Source: Leptodactylus fallax (lineage: Eukaryota; Chordata; Amphibia; Anura; Leptodactylidae). Taken from it: a stretch of 64,000 bases of DNA. The notes under the pieces were generated by a model, which was not told the DNA's origin, did no database searches, and saw only the letters and a program-made list of their open reading frames with translations. Within the stretch, counting starts at the first letter, position 1. Every line of letters begins with the position of its first letter. Location: assembly GCA_947044405.1 (NCBI GenBank), contig CAMRHE010000035.1, forward strand, positions 9,149,501 to 9,213,500, in the 5' to 3' direction. Below are positions 23,316 to 36,130 of the stretch, in pieces. The position numbers and the translations under genes are program-made.

Positions 23316-23802
23316 TTAAAGGGATGTTCTGAGAATTTTTTTGTTCTCACCTGTACCCGAGACTCTGTCTCCAGTGGCAGCAGGTCTACTAGTTTGTATA
23401 CAGGTTCCCTGGCTATTTCTGCCTGCTGACCACTGCAGCCAATCACAGGCCTCAGTGGTCACCTCTTCACAAATCGTATTCCATGATTATGTCACTGCAT
23501 TGATGTGGTGATCTATCAAGTCCCTTTTCTCTGTCTAACTAATTAGATGCTGCAGTCAATATTGACTGCTCATCTGAGGGATTAAAGGGCTTGTCCAGGA
23601 CATAAAAACAAAATTATAATAAGCTGCAAATAGCATTAAAAGGGTACCTGAGTCTTAATGAAAAGTTGAAATCTCTGTAGGGTTGTGCTGGGCAGTTAGT
23701 TCCCTGGCTGTATAAGCCTACATACATGTTGTCCTATCAGTTTTTCTATTGCTAATGTCACCATTTTGGCTAAAACACATAACTAGTTTGGTTTGTTTAG
23801 AT

Positions 23803-23989
23803 CAGTGATTCCCAAAGTGGTCCAGGTGGACCCCCAGGGGTCCACAGGAGACTCGACGGGGGTCTACGTTAATCTTCACATTTTTTGACGAGTTTTGGGA
23901 ATATGGTAGAAATGTAGCAGCAGGGGGACCACCGAAACCAATAAAATTTTGAAAGTGATCTACGAGAAAAAAAAGTTTGGGAACCTCTG
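23803..23989. mobile_element. 187-bp hAT MITE with perfect target duplication
   Basis: Ends CAGTGATTCCCAAAGTGG and TTTGGGAACCTCTG are inverted and typical of Charlie-like hAT MITEs. Flanked by identical GTTTAGAT (23795-23802 and 23990-23997). The 95-codon minus-strand ORF through it is not a gene. Confidence 0.93.
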
Positions 23990-23997
23990 GTTTAGAT

Positions 23998-25000
23998 GTA
24001 ATTCTGCCAGGAGTACACCTAGTGGCAGGAATTTTACAGAGGTTTTTCAGACAAAAAGCAGCAACATTTTTAATTAAAGTGCGTAACATGTTGGTCCAGA
24101 TTCACATATTCTATAAAATGATATTAAGTTGTCTGAAAAGTTAGTGACCATTTAAATAAAACAGACTTATTACTCACTCGTCCATTTCCCCCAGTGATGT
24201 GGCACTGTCTCTCTGATACCTCCCATTACCTCTTCCAATCGATAGCACAGTGGTCATGTGCCCTATTACTGGCATCATGACTCCCAGCATCAAGCAACAT
24301 GTCAGTAATAGATCATTGACCTATGTAGGGGGCCCATTGGAGAGGAAATGGACAGGTTAGTAATGATTCTTTCTTTATTTTATGCTACTTTCAGCTTGTT
24401 TTAATTTATTTCCATAACATGAACAACCATTAAATGGCCAGGAACATAGTTTCCTGACCCACTGCAGATGGCAATGACAGAGCCCTTGTGTCTGTGGTAT
24501 CTTTGAACTATATGTTTATGCCACTGGGCAGAAAGTGCATCCTGCCAAAGCAGTTAATATATGATGCAGTGCATTAAGGTGTCGATCAGTTGATAAACTC
24601 CTATACCTTTTTTATATAAGCAGGAAATTACAGTTGGATTTATTGCCACCTTTGCAAAATGTTTATGTTCTTTAGTTTAGTGTGTAATGCAAGATAAGAT
24701 CAATATTTCTATTCTTGTATTCTTTCCCTGAAAGAAGGTTTCATAATATTTGTAAACAGTACATTGCAGTTGTTGTACACAGAATTGCCAGGTGATGAAA
24801 CAATTCCAATGGGATTATTGTTATTATGCTAATTACATCCCACATGGTGCCACCTGGCATATGATCCCTTTCTATTTGGATGCGATTACTTCAAGAAGAG
24901 TAGAGGAGGACACTGAGAATTGCCAGATTTACACCTGTTGTGTATTAGGTGTATATACGAGAATTTACAATGAATCTCAATAGCATAAATTTACTATTAT
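23998..25000. other. No gene seen
   Basis: Ordinary AT-rich sequence. The ORF at 24792-24983 has no recognisable feature. Confidence 0.4.
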
Positions 25001-25002
25001 TT

Positions 25003-25500
25003 ATCATATATTATTATTGTTTATTTATATAGCACCATTATTTCCATGGTGCTTTGCATTTGAGGGTTTACATACGGTGCACAAAATATACAAAACAAAT
25101 ATAATACTAACAGTGACCAACTGGCACAGTGGGATAGAGGGCCCTGCCCACAAGGGCTTACAATCTATGAGGGAAGAGGAATAGAGACAGAAGGTGGGGG
25201 TAGAGGCTGTACAGATGGTGGTATGGTGACAGTAGCGTTATTGGAGGTTGTAGGCCTTCCTGAATAGGTGAGTCTTCAGGGCCTTCTTGAAGCTTGTGAT
25301 TGTGGGGGACAGTCTTATGTGTCTTGGTAATGAGTTCCAGAGTATGGGGGATGGACAGGAGACGTCTTGGAGACGATTGTGTTACGAACGGCTAAGAGCA
25401 GAGTGGAGTAGGAGGTCTTTGGAGGATCGGAGGTTATGTGTGGGCAGGTTACAGAAGATTAGGTCGGAGATATATGGAGGAGACAGGTGTGTATATATAT
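25003..25500 (-). mobile_element. L2/CR1-type LINE, 5'-truncated 3' end
   Basis: On the minus strand, translation near 25370-25260 gives LWNSLPRHIRLS and SFKKALKTHLFRKAY, the conserved C-terminus of L2/CR1-group reverse transcriptases. The 3' end includes the complement of TTTATTTATATAGCACCATT and a short ATT-rich tail (25003-25020), shared with 61447-63170. 5' truncation is usual for such LINEs. Confidence 0.8.
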
Positions 25501-25504
25501 ATGC

Positions 25505-26019
25505 ACTTGGGGACACTTTCAAAGTTTTCAGACTGACTGACCTTCATTTCTTAAAGTAATGATGGCCACTCGTTTTTCTTTACTTAGCTGCTTTTTTCTT
25601 GCCATAATACAAATTCTAACACTCCATTCAGTAGGACTATCAGCTGTGTATCCCCCTGACTTCTGAACAACACAACTGTTGGTCCCAACCCCATTTATAA
25701 GGCAAGAAATCCCACTTATTAAACCTGACAGGGTACACCTGTGAAGTGAAAACCATTTCAGGTGACTACCTCTTGAGGCTCATCAAGAGAATGCCAAGAG
25801 TGTGCAAAGCAGTAATCAAAGCAAAAGGTGGCTACTTTGAAGAACCTAGAATATAAGACATATTTTCAGTTATTTCACACTTTTTTGTTAAGTATATAAT
25901 TCCACATGTGTTAATTCATAGTTTTGATGCCTTCAGTATGAATCTACAATTTTTATAGTCATGAAAATACAGAAAACTCTTGGAATGAGAAGGTGTGTCC
26001 AAACTTTTGGTCTGTACTG
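25505..26019 (-). mobile_element. Tc1-type transposon, one end only, with transposase start
   Basis: Its outer end (complement CAGTACAGACCAAAAGTTTG) stops at 26019 next to TA. On the minus strand a start codon at 25605-25603 opens MARKKQLSKEKRVAIITLRN and then EGQSV before a stop; this is the N-terminus of a Tc1 transposase. The rest is missing, replaced by LINE sequence at about 25505. A second Tc1 begins only 8 bases beyond its end. Confidence 0.85.
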
Positions 26020-26301
26020 TATATATACACACAAGTGGACAAAATTGTTGATACCCCTCGTTTAATGAAAGAAAAACCCACAATGGTCACAGAAATAACT
26101 TGAATCTGACAAAAGTAATAATATACTGTATAAAAATTCTATGAAAATGAACAAATGAAGCTTTTCAACCATGCTTCAACAGAATTTTTTTTAAAAAGAA
26201 AACTCATGAAACAGGCCTGGACAGAAATGATGGTACCCCTGAAAATAATGTGACCAAAGGACGTGTTAAATCAAGGTGTGTCCACTAATTAGCATCACAG
26301 G

Positions 26302-27159
<858 letters not shown>

Positions 27160-27293
27160 GTTAAGGGCACCATCATTTCTGTCCAGGCCTGTTTCATGAG
27201 TTTTCTTTTTTAAAAAATTCTGTTGAAGTATGGTTGAAAAGCAATGTCTGACTTTCATTTGTTCATTTTCATAGAATTTTTATATATTATTAC

Positions 27294-28729
27294 TAGAGAT
27301 GAGCGAATGTTTAAAAAATTCGATTCGGCAACTTCACCGAATTTTCCGATATGATTCTCTTCGATCCGAATTCATTTACAGCAACTAAACAGCTATTTCC
27401 TGGCTGCAGAGAGCCGGGGTGAGCGGAAAAATGGCGGAAGCGCTTGGATGCGCTTGGATGGTCATGTCTTTCTCTCTCTCTCCAGCACGGACAACTTTTA
27501 TTCATGTGGAAGGATCTGCTAACAAGAAAAGACATGCCTACCCAATCACATCACTAGAGAATATCTTGTGACGGTCTGATGTCACAAAGGTCCTTACCAG
27601 GGGCGTAAATACCAGGGTAGCCGCGGTAGCGGCTGCCACAGGGCCCGGAACATTATGGGTCCTGTAGCCCTGTGGCAGCCTCTACCGCGAACCCTACAAA
27701 CACTGCTATCATTATACTCGGGGGTCTTTTCAGACCCCCGAGTATAATAATCGGGGGCACAGAGGAGGTGAGGGAACTTAAAAACACTGTAACTTACCTC
27801 TCCTACGCTCCCGCAGGCTTCGGGCCTGTTTGGTGACATCCCAGACGTCAGCCGACGTCACAATGCATCGCGACGCCAGCCTGGATCACGCAACATTGGA
27901 TCTGGATCTGGATCTGGTCCAACATTGAAGATGGCCAAAGTAGCGCACAGGAGTGCATCGGAGCCAGGGAGAGGTAAGTAGCATTGTTTTTTTATGTTTG
28001 TATCCTCCCCTGGGTTGCCAATCATTATACTCTGGGGTCTGAAAAGACCCCAGAGTATAATAATCATTCATGGGTGGTCCACAATGGGGCATAATACTGT
28101 GTGCAGGGGCCACTATGGGGCATAGTACTGTGTGCAGGGGCCACTCTTTGGCATAATACTGTGTGCAGGGGCCACTGTGGGGCAAAATACTGTGTGCAGG
28201 GGCCATTGTGGAGCATAATATTGTGTACAGGGGCCACTGTGGGGCATAATACTGTGTGCAGGGGCCACTGTGGGGCATAATACTGTGTGCAGGGGCCACT
28301 ATGGGACAAAGTACTGTGTGCAGGGGCCACTATGGGGCATAATACTGTGTGCAGGGGCCACTGTGGGGCATAATACTGTGTACAGGGGCCACTCTGGGGC
28401 AAAATACTGTGTGCAGGGGCAACTATGGGGAATAATACTGTGTGCAGGGGCCACTGTGGGGCATATTAAAGTGTGCAGGAGCCACTATGGCGCATAATAG
28501 TGTACGCAGGAATGCAGTTTGTGCGGGTGGGGTTGGGGGCGGTGGTTCGGTGGGGGGGGCCCCATGTCAAATGTTCGCCTTAGGGCTCAGCCATTCCTAG
28601 TTACGGCACTGGTCCTCACTAAATATTCAATACTGCGAAGCATCAGGAAATCCGGATTCCATGCGAATCGAAGATTTCCTGAAATTTGGATGGAATTCCA
28701 CTTCTGCAGCTTCGATTCGCTCATCTTTA
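27294..28729. mobile_element. Ac-like hAT MITE nested in Tc1
   Basis: Ends TAGAGATGAGCGAA and the complement of TAAAGATGAGCGAA, flanked by identical 8-bp ATTATTAC (27286-27293 and 28730-28737). The target was the Tc1 right terminal region; the sequence on both sides matches the mirror of 26120-26140. Without the inner hAT the MITE is about 410 bp and contains GATTCGGC and CGATCCGAATTC words. Same terminus as 11443 and, imperfectly, 50975. Confidence 0.92.
27598..28611. mobile_element. hAT-type element with 31-bp array nested in the Ac-like MITE
   Basis: Starts CAGGGGCGTAAATACCAG and ends TAGTTACGGCACTG, flanked by GTCCTTAC (27590-27597) and GTCCTCAC (28612-28619), one mismatch in eight. Two palindromes (27708-27752 and 28020-28063) bracket a GC-rich core with splice-donor words on both strands, followed by about thirteen 31-bp units (28085-28500). 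The plus- and minus-strand ORFs of 75-137 codons in the array are artefacts. Confidence 0.93.
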
Positions 28730-28815
28730 ATTATTACTTTTGTCAGACTCAAATTATTTCTGTGACCATTGTGGGTTTTTCTTTCATTAAACGAGGGGTA
28801 CCTACAATTTTGTCC

Positions 28816-28834
28816 ACGTGTGTGTGTGTGTGTG

Positions 28835-28880
<46 letters not shown>
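28816..28880. repeat. GT/AT compound microsatellite
   Basis: About seven to eight GT units followed by about twenty AT units, at the right end of the Tc1. Flanking ORFs with runs of Ile-Tyr are artefacts. Confidence 0.97.
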
Positions 28881-29149
28881 TATATGTTTGTAATGATTTG
28901 TTATTAATAAGAGCATTGTAGCATTGTATGCAAGGAATGTTATTTCTTTTTTGCACATTTGAAAATTGACCCGTATGTGCTTGGCACATGGATGAATTCC
29001 GTGTGCTAACCATGCCTCCAGGGACTCAATCACGTGCTGGAAAACGGACAGGTGTAGAACTTGTTCAGAGATTTGCAAATCAAGATGCACAAATTACTAC
29101 TAAAAAACTTTTTAAAATATTTTTCCCTCTCTGTTCCAGTAATTGTTAT

Positions 29150-30089
29150 TTACACGCTCGGACTGGCCGAGTAAATAAATAGAGCCTGGTTTTCCCCGAT
29201 TCTGCCGGGAAAAAATGGCACCGCCAACCCATTTCTGCTACTGGCAGAGCTGGAAGCAACAGGCTTCCTGTTCTACCACTCCCATACTTGTAGGCCACAG
29301 GCCACATTGAGCCTGTGGCCTATAAGTTAAGCACTAATACCTATCCGTCAGCTGTAGCCTCTCTGCCTCCCACTTCTTCCTGCTCCAGGCACACATAACG
29401 TCACAGCAGTGCGCCTGGATAAAGAAGGAGCGGGACTGGGGAGCAGACAGATAATTAATGATCCAATACTGCTATAGGGGGGACCAGTGAAAGGGCCACC
29501 ATATGTCCCATACAGTGGCCCCTTTACTATTATCCCCTATACAGTGGTCCACTTCACTGGTTTCCCCCCCTTACAGTGGCCACTTTCTTTACTGGTCCCA
29601 CCTATCCAGTGGGCCCTTCACTGGTCCCCTATACTTTATGGGGACCAATTATGGGGCCATTATATTGTGGTGGAGGGACAGTAATGGGAGCCAATAACCC
29701 CCGGCCTAATTAAAAAAAAAAAAAAATTATGCTGGACAACCTCTGAAAGCACTGTCCACTGTATAGCAACACCTTCACTTCATCACAGCACTTATTGAAG
29801 TCAGTGGAAGATGAGCTGCAGTGATAGCACCTGGCCGCTTTACAGTGGATGGAGCTTTCTGCTTCCGGCCCTGTATTGTGTACATAGGGGGCGCTGGAAG
29901 TGGCTCCATATAGCTGATGGGACCATGTGTCAGCCCCCTACTGATCATTTATTTATTCCTGAGGATAGCCCCCATCACTGTCACCACACAATATAATGGC
30001 CCCATCACTGTTCCCCATACAGTATGGGTGACCAATCTATGGGGGGGACCAGTGAAGAGGCCATAAAAAATTTGGCCTAGACAACCCCT
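29150..30089. repeat. Repeat-derived region with short GGACCAGTGAAGGG-type tandem
   Basis: Contains degenerate tandem words (CCATACAGTGGCCCCTTTAC and relatives, 29500-29660), an A run (29710-29724), and GGGGGGACCAGTGAAGAGGC near 30040 repeating 29479. It is probably another hAT-like non-autonomous element, but no ends or target duplication were identified. No gene. Confidence 0.45.
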
Positions 30090-30093
30090 TTAA

Positions 30094-30394
30094 AGAGGTT
30101 GTCCATAAATTGGAGTGACCCCTGTGGCAGCCAGGGAGGTGTAAAATGTAAAAAAAAAAAAAAAAAAAAGCATATTCACCTGTCTCCCGCATGTGTCTGT
30201 TCGGTCTCATGGCGGAAATTTCTGGAAATCCCGTACCTAATTGGTCTTAGCGGTCACATAAGGCGCAGGACTGAATGGACACTGGTGGCAAACAATGGAG
30301 TGCTGGAGACAGTTGAGTATGCTTTTTTATTTATGTTTTTTATTTTTTACCTCCTGCCCGCCACATGGGTTGCTTTAATTCCTAGACAACCGCT
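30094..30394. mobile_element. TTAA-flanked MITE (AGAGGTTGTCC type)
   Basis: TTAA (30090-30093) then AGAGGTTGTCCATAAATTGG; right end TTCCTAGACAACCGCT then TTAA (30395-30398). The ends are inverted relatives. An A run near 30150-30168 lies inside. Confidence 0.75.
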
Positions 30395-30398
30395 TTAA

Positions 30399-31300
30399 AG
30401 GGTATATTCATCTTTCTCCTTAGGATAGGCCATCAATATTACACCTGCAGGGGTCCAACAGTCAGGACCTCTCCAGATCAGCTTTCCCAGGACAGTGCGG
30501 CTACAGATAATGGTAACATTTCCAGGAGCCACATTGCTCACTTGCCATACAGGGTGTAGTGGTGAGTTTAGGTAGTGTAGTGGTGCACATTGTATGGCAG
30601 GTGAGCAGCATGGCTTCCGACATGTTATTACCTGTAGCCGCGCTGTCTCGATACAGCTGATCTCCAGGAGTCCTGGCTATGGGCGGTGGGCCCCTAGAAA
30701 CAATTCCACTGGTGGGCCCCAGACATCCCAATCTGGCACTGGTTATCTAGTGTTACGTTGCTGGGGCAGGGCTAGAATCTTTACATTTACATTTGGGGGG
30801 GATGATTTCCTATGTAACCAGTTACAGGAGGAATGCAGAGCTGATCTAGATCCCCTAGGACCCAGCAGTTCGTACAGTTTCTGGTCCCCATTGGATCATT
30901 TGACTGCCAAGTCAGAGGGGAGCTGCGTCATGGCAGCTCCTATAGCATTATACACAGCGCTCATTGAGTGATTGGAAAGTCAGGGAAGGTAGTAAACCGC
31001 CCTTGCCTTCCCTATAGGAGCTCAAGCTGTGACTACAGTTATTCCACGAAATCATGCAGCTGCTGAAAGGGTACCTGAATTTTCATTGAAAGTTACATTT
31101 AGGATCTTGCCAAAGAATAGCAGAATTGCAGTCCGTTCTATGACTGTATAAGCCCTCATAAATAATGTCCTATCAGTTTTTCTGCTCCTAATAAACACAT
31201 TATGGCTGGAACATAGTTGATGTTTGTCTTTGAACACAGTTTATGTTTGTCTTTGAAGTTGTGGCCATGTGCAATAAGGAGCAGTCTGCCCCCTCCCTTT
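30399..31300. other. No gene seen; mixed repeat-like sequence
   Basis: Contains TTAGGATAGGCCATCAATAT (30420), a word typical of short dispersed repeats, and GGGCCCC-rich blocks near 30690-30720 ending in ATCTGGCACTG, which could be the end of another hAT-like element. No coding motif. Confidence 0.4.
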
Positions 31301-31302
31301 TC

Positions 31303-32016
31303 CAGGGGAAAAACTGGCCATGTATGCCACCGGGAAAATTCCTGGTGGGCCGACTGGAATATGGGCCACTTGGCTGGCAAGCTACCTGCCCCGAGGCCCC
31401 TTACCTATACCTTTAGAGCAGAGGCCGCAGACGTCACTGAGCAGTTCAGTACCAAAATTGTTATTATATTCTGGGGTCTATTTAGACCCCAGAGTATAAT
31501 GATCGGCGGCCCAGGGGAGGTGATTAAACATAATAAACAGTATTACTCACCTTCCCTGGGCTCCGGTGCTGGTCTTTCAGCCTTTTCTGGTCATAGAGAT
31601 GTCATGAATGACGTCAGAGACCTCTGTGGCCTGTGATTGGACCCCAGAGTATAATAATGAAACATGGTTGACGAAAGTTTGTAAAGAAAACTGTATGGGC
31701 CACTATGTGACATTATACTGTGTGCATGGCCACTATTGGACATTATACTGTGTGCAGGGGCCACTATGGGACATTATACTGTGTGAAGGGGCCACTATGG
31801 GACATCATACTGAGTGGAGGGTCTACTATGGGACATTATACTGTGTACAGGAGACACTATGGTTCATTATACTGTCTGGAGGCCACTTTGGGACATTATA
31901 GTGTGTGTAAATGGGGCATTATACTATGTGGTGGCCAGGAAAGAGGCGCTATGTCATGGGGGGGCCCCAAGTCAAAAGTTTGCTGGGGGGCCCAGTCTTT
32001 GCTAGTTACGCCCCTG
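31303..32016. mobile_element. hAT-type element with 31-bp array, left end uncertain
   Basis: The right end TAGTTACGCCCCTG and the interior GGGGGGCCCCAAGTCAAAAG match the other array-bearing copies; a palindrome lies at 31460-31505 and seven or so array units at 31690-31930. A CAGGGG at 31303 could be the left end, but no 8-bp duplication was found to confirm it. Confidence 0.6.
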
Positions 32017-32049
32017 TGCTATGGGCATAAAAGGCGAGATATATAAGGG

Positions 32050-32165
32050 TGGGAGGCAGTTCACATCAAACCAGGAGCTTTGGGAGGCTATTCTGACATC
32101 CTGCAAAGAAATTCAAGCAGAAACTATCCAAGAACTCACAGGTTCAATGGATGCAAGAATTGTGA
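32050..32165 (+). pseudogene. Tc1-type transposase C-terminal fragment
   Basis: Plus-strand reading gives QELWEAILTSCKEIQAETIQ and then ELTGSMDARIV, which matches the last helix region of Tc1 transposases (ELW..L...W..I..E.I..L..SM..R). It is flanked on both sides by array-type hAT sequence: the 31-bp units resume at 32166-32250. Confidence 0.55.
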
Positions 32166-32259
32166 ATACTGTGTGCAGGGGCCACTATAGAACATTATAT
32201 TGTGTGGAGGGGCCGCTATGGGACATTATACTGTGTGCACTATGGGACATTATTCTTAA

Positions 32260-33344
32260 CCACTTCAGTACCGGGCCAATTTCTGGTTCAGGACCAGACA
32301 CATTTTCGGTTTTTTTTTATATGAGCAGTTTTGAGGGCTATAACATTTTTATCATTTGGGTTATTCAACTAATTTCTGCTTCTTTTTTTGGTGACACATA
32401 GGGCTTTATTTTTATGTTGTTTTTCATTTTTGCATGTTTTTTAATTCTTTTTTTATATCTGGGAAAATATAAACAAAAATGAGGGAAAACGTGTCTGTTT
32501 TTCACTTTCCTTTTTTTTTTAAATTTAATAGCACAAAGTGCTACTAAAAAACTTTTTAAAATAGTTTTTCCTCTCGGGTAATTTTTATTTTGTATTGTGT
32601 CATCGGGGGTGGGGCTAGAACCTGTGATAAGAGCGTGTTATAGGCGTTTTATATATTTTTTTTATTATTTTACTGTAAAGGGATTCTATCATTGGGGAAA
32701 CATGTTTTTAACTGAAGCCACGTCGTAATAGCCTTTATAAAAGCTATTAGTCTCCTACCTTTGTCGTATTGCTCCTCGTCGCCATTTAGAAGAAATCTTG
32801 ATTTCTATTTTTATGCAAATGTGTCTTCAGAATGCACAGGGGGTGTTCCCCCAGTGCTGAAACTGCACAGGGGGTATCCCTTGTGCTCTCCTCAGATGCA
32901 TTTTTGAACTTACTGCGCTGCCTCTGTTCTTCTTTAGCAGGCGCCTCTTCTTGACGTCATCCTTGTACGAGTCTTCGTTTGGCCATTTTCTTGTGGCCTA
33001 TTACATACAACGCATGCAGTACGCTCGTGTAACAGGCCACAGGAAAATGGCCGAATGGACATGCGCAGTCGGCGCATGTCTCCCTGAGGAAGGATGACGT
33101 CAAGATGAGGCGTCTGCTAAAGAAGAAGAGAGGTGGCGCGGTAAGTTCAAAAAAGCGTCTGAGGAGAGCACAGGGGACGCCCCTGTGCAGTTTCAGCACT
33201 GATGGAACGCCCCCTGTGCATTCTGAAGACATATTTGCATAAAAATAAAAGTCAAGATTTCTTCTAAACGGCAGCAAGGAGCAATACAACAAAGGTAGGA
33301 GCCAATCTCTGGACGTAAAAACCCAATGGGCAGTCCGGTAGTGG
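32260..33344. mobile_element. TTAA-flanked element (CCACTTCAGTACCGG type)
   Basis: TTAA (32256-32259) then CCACTTCAGTACCGGGCC; right end GGCAGTCCGGTAGTGG then TTAA (33345-33348). Ends are inverted relatives. A foldback MITE occupies its right half. T-rich interior; no transposase. Confidence 0.65.
32690..33305. repeat. Foldback MITE with arms of about 250 bp
   Basis: The left arm (about 32750-32990) contains CTCCTACCTTTGTCGTATTG, GAAGAAATCTTGATTTC and CTTCAGAATGCACAGGGGG; the right arm (about 33060-33304) carries their reverse complements in mirrored order. The two would pair over most of their length. The ORFs here are shadows. Confidence 0.8.
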
Positions 33345-33348
33345 TTAA

Positions 33349-33735
33349 GGAGGTTGTCCAGAAATTGGACAAACTCTGAAGGAGCCAGGGCAGGTGTAAC
33401 ATTAAGAAAAAAACCTACTCAGCTGTCCAGTGTCTGCCCGTTCAGTGTGCACTATACTTCATTCCACCTTCACCCCATGTGACCACTGAAGCCAATTCGT
33501 GGCCTCAGTGTTTGCTGGAGAGGGATCAGTGATGTCACTCACATATGTCACTAGTCCCTCTCCAGCGACTGCAGCTGCTGATTGGCCTCAGCGGCCATGT
33601 GGGGTGCTTGGGTTTCTGGGATGGAAGCACGGTGTGCACCTGAACAGACAGTGGCAGTTGACACCAGAGTGCCAGGGAACATGTTGTTCTTTTTTTATGT
33701 TACACCTGCCCCCAGTCCCTATGGAGTTTGTCCAA
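33349..33735. repeat. MITE-like repeat (GGTTGTCCAG type)
   Basis: Begins GGAGGTTGTCCAGAAATTGG just after the TTAA at 33345-33348. Near 33728-33740 a GAGTTTGTCCAAATCC word mirrors GGACAAACTC at 33366. The right boundary is approximate. Confidence 0.5.
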
Positions 33736-33799
33736 ATCCCGGGAGCCTATAGATTGAGAAGTCAGTGCACTGTGAGTTTGTTGGCAGCGCCAGCTGCAC

Positions 33800-34344
33800 T
33801 TATAGTTTAATTGCCACCCTGACCCCACTACCTATATCTTTACTCACATAGGACTTACATATAAAGCAGGCAGTCCTGTGTAACAGAAATGTCTGCTTTA
33901 CATAGAGTGAGAGGCAGCAGTCCTGTGTAAGTTACAGTTTCTGTCTGACATGGTAACTTACATTGGTCTGCTGCCCCTGCCTCTATGGAAAGCAGTCCTG
34001 TGCAAAATTACTTTACACAGGACTGTTCTACATAGAGGAGCTACTTGTGCTGGTCCTGCCACCTTGTATTGACTCTGCCTATAACATGGGCCACTTTAAA
34101 AAAAAAATTTCCAGGGCCACTTTCAGGTCCCAATCTGCGCCAGCCCTAGTCCATCACTGTTCTGCAATGCTGCCAGGATTAACTGTACAACTGCAAACAA
34201 ATAGCTGAAAAAAAAAACATGTGACCATAATATAGGAGATCCAGGAACACTGGACTGTAAATACATGGCAAATACATGCAGCCAAGCAGATAAAACACAA
34301 GAGAAAAAACAATCTATAAGCAAAATAAAAGCTGCTTGCTGTTT
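33800..34344. other. No gene seen
   Basis: Ordinary sequence with one A run; the ORFs at 33963 and 34123 have no recognisable motif. Confidence 0.4.
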
Positions 34345-34352
34345 GTAATATC

Positions 34353-35296
34353 CAGTGGTGAACCTAGCCTCTTTGCTGCCTGAGGCGGACTATAGAAAGA
34401 CGCCCCACCCCCCAAAAAAAAAATATAAAATTGAGTTTACATGTTGTTAGCATCACACGCTGTTATTGTCGTACAATAAACATACACAAAATTATGAAAC
34501 AGTTTTTTAAGAACTCTTCTTACTGCATTACTTCAGTATCAGATCAACAACACGGCATTAACAATGAAAGTAACTTCACTCATCTTCTGCTTGGTGGATG
34601 GACGAGTCCGCAAGGCCCCCATTCTCTATAATAGGAGCGCCGCAGATAGCTGAGTACTGTACTTCGGCTATCTTTGGCACTCCTATTGAAGTGAATGAGA
34701 GCCACGCGGGTTCGTCCATCCACCAAGCAACATGCTTATATTCAGCCTGGCTGCGGTCAGGCTGTATTCCCACCCAGTGTGGGGAAAAAAACACAATTCT
34801 CAGGCTCAGTGGGGGTCTCAGCAGACAGACCCCCATTAATCAGGTATTTATCGTTTATCGTTTAGGTGAATACAGCGCAGTAACATTTTGTGACTTACAG
34901 GTGACATCTTTGACTAATCCTTCACATTTCCCTTCTTTTCCCTTTGGACCGCCATGACCACTTCTTCCAGCTGTGACTTGTCTCTGTAAAGTTTGCAACA
35001 AAGACATCTTTGGCTCCTCACTTTTCCAGGCACTTTTTCAACCCACATTGTCCTCACCTACACAAAGCCCCCATTCTGCTACTACCCCAATTATAAAATA
35101 TATGATATAACCCCCCCCCCCCCCATAATGAATAATACTCCCAAGGGCATTTTTAATTGAATAATACCCCCATGTACCCTGTATAAATAGTGTCCATTAT
35201 TAATAATGCCCCAGGTGTTAACTAATTAAAAGGTTTTCCAGGTCATTAATAAACTAATCAGTGGGGCTCAAAAACCCAGGACCCCCACTGATCAGC
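34353..35296. mobile_element. Second copy of the hAT-type element at 67-1740, 3'-divergent
   Basis: Begins CAGTGGTGAACCTAGCC like position 67 and stays colinear with it to about 35296 (AACCCAGGACCCCCACTGATC), including a long C run (35110-35123). After that the two copies diverge. No target duplication found, so this copy is probably truncated. Confidence 0.75.
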
Positions 35297-35299
35297 TGT

Positions 35300-36130
35300 T
35301 TGAATGAACTGTGGTACCTGTGTAAGCAACGTGACTGCTTCTCTGTTTACATAGTGTCATTCATCTCATAGCGGCCATGTAATGTAACTACAGCCTCGTC
35401 CTATACACGTCTATGTGAAAAGACTGGAATTACATCACACGATCACTATAAACAGACAGCGTGTGATATAAAGAGGCACCATAGCCCCTTCATATAGCTG
35501 ATCAGAGAGCTACATAGCGGGCTGTAGGTGGCCACCAGCAAGTGACACCACGCTACACATCCGCACACCGGTACTGGTGTGACTGCGGTCACACCACACC
35601 ATGTAGCTCTCTAGCCAGATAAAAACTTTTCATTAGATAGCATAAATCCCCTGACGAGCCGTATTTACTTATCTCGAAACGCGTAGGGAGTATATATATT
35701 AGCTATCGGGAGGCAGTGAGATTAGTTATGTGGCAATGAGGGGATTACTACCCTTTCAGTAATACCATACATACAGACGCCGTGAAGTCAGCGCTAGCCG
35801 CTTTTGGGTTAATTGTTTAGCTGTGGTTCCTGGGCATTATATTCAAAGGCTATTACACCCGGGAATTGGTCTGTGATTGAGCAGATCTTAAGGCCTGGAC
35901 AGGAATATTATACCTTTATAACTGTAATATAGGAACACAGTTGCAACAATGTATTTATGATGGGTATTGAGAGTCCACAATAGAAAGAGGGGAAGGTGAT
36001 GCAAAAAACTGAGCATCACCACCTACAATATATATTAAGTGGATCTTGATTACCTTTAATAAAAACTCAGTTTTATATATTTTTGAGCTTATATTTAGCA
36101 CTTGTGTTATATTATCACAAATTTTTTATG
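35300..36130 (+). repeat. PLE-like non-coding repeat containing a hammerhead-like core
   Basis: Sequence of unknown family with CTGACGA at 35651-35657 and CGAAACGCGTAGG at 35675-35687, the two halves of a hammerhead core 17 bases apart. Stem II pairing is poor. It ends in an AT-rich stretch with TTTAATAAAAACTCAG near 36055. No coding sequence. Confidence 0.35.

Noticed and set aside
27886..28497. ORFs of 75-137 codons rich in His-Ser-Tyr-Cys
   Set aside because: Same 31-bp array in the hAT at 27598-28611.
28749..29090. ORF with Ile-Tyr repeats
   Set aside because: Translation of the AT microsatellite.
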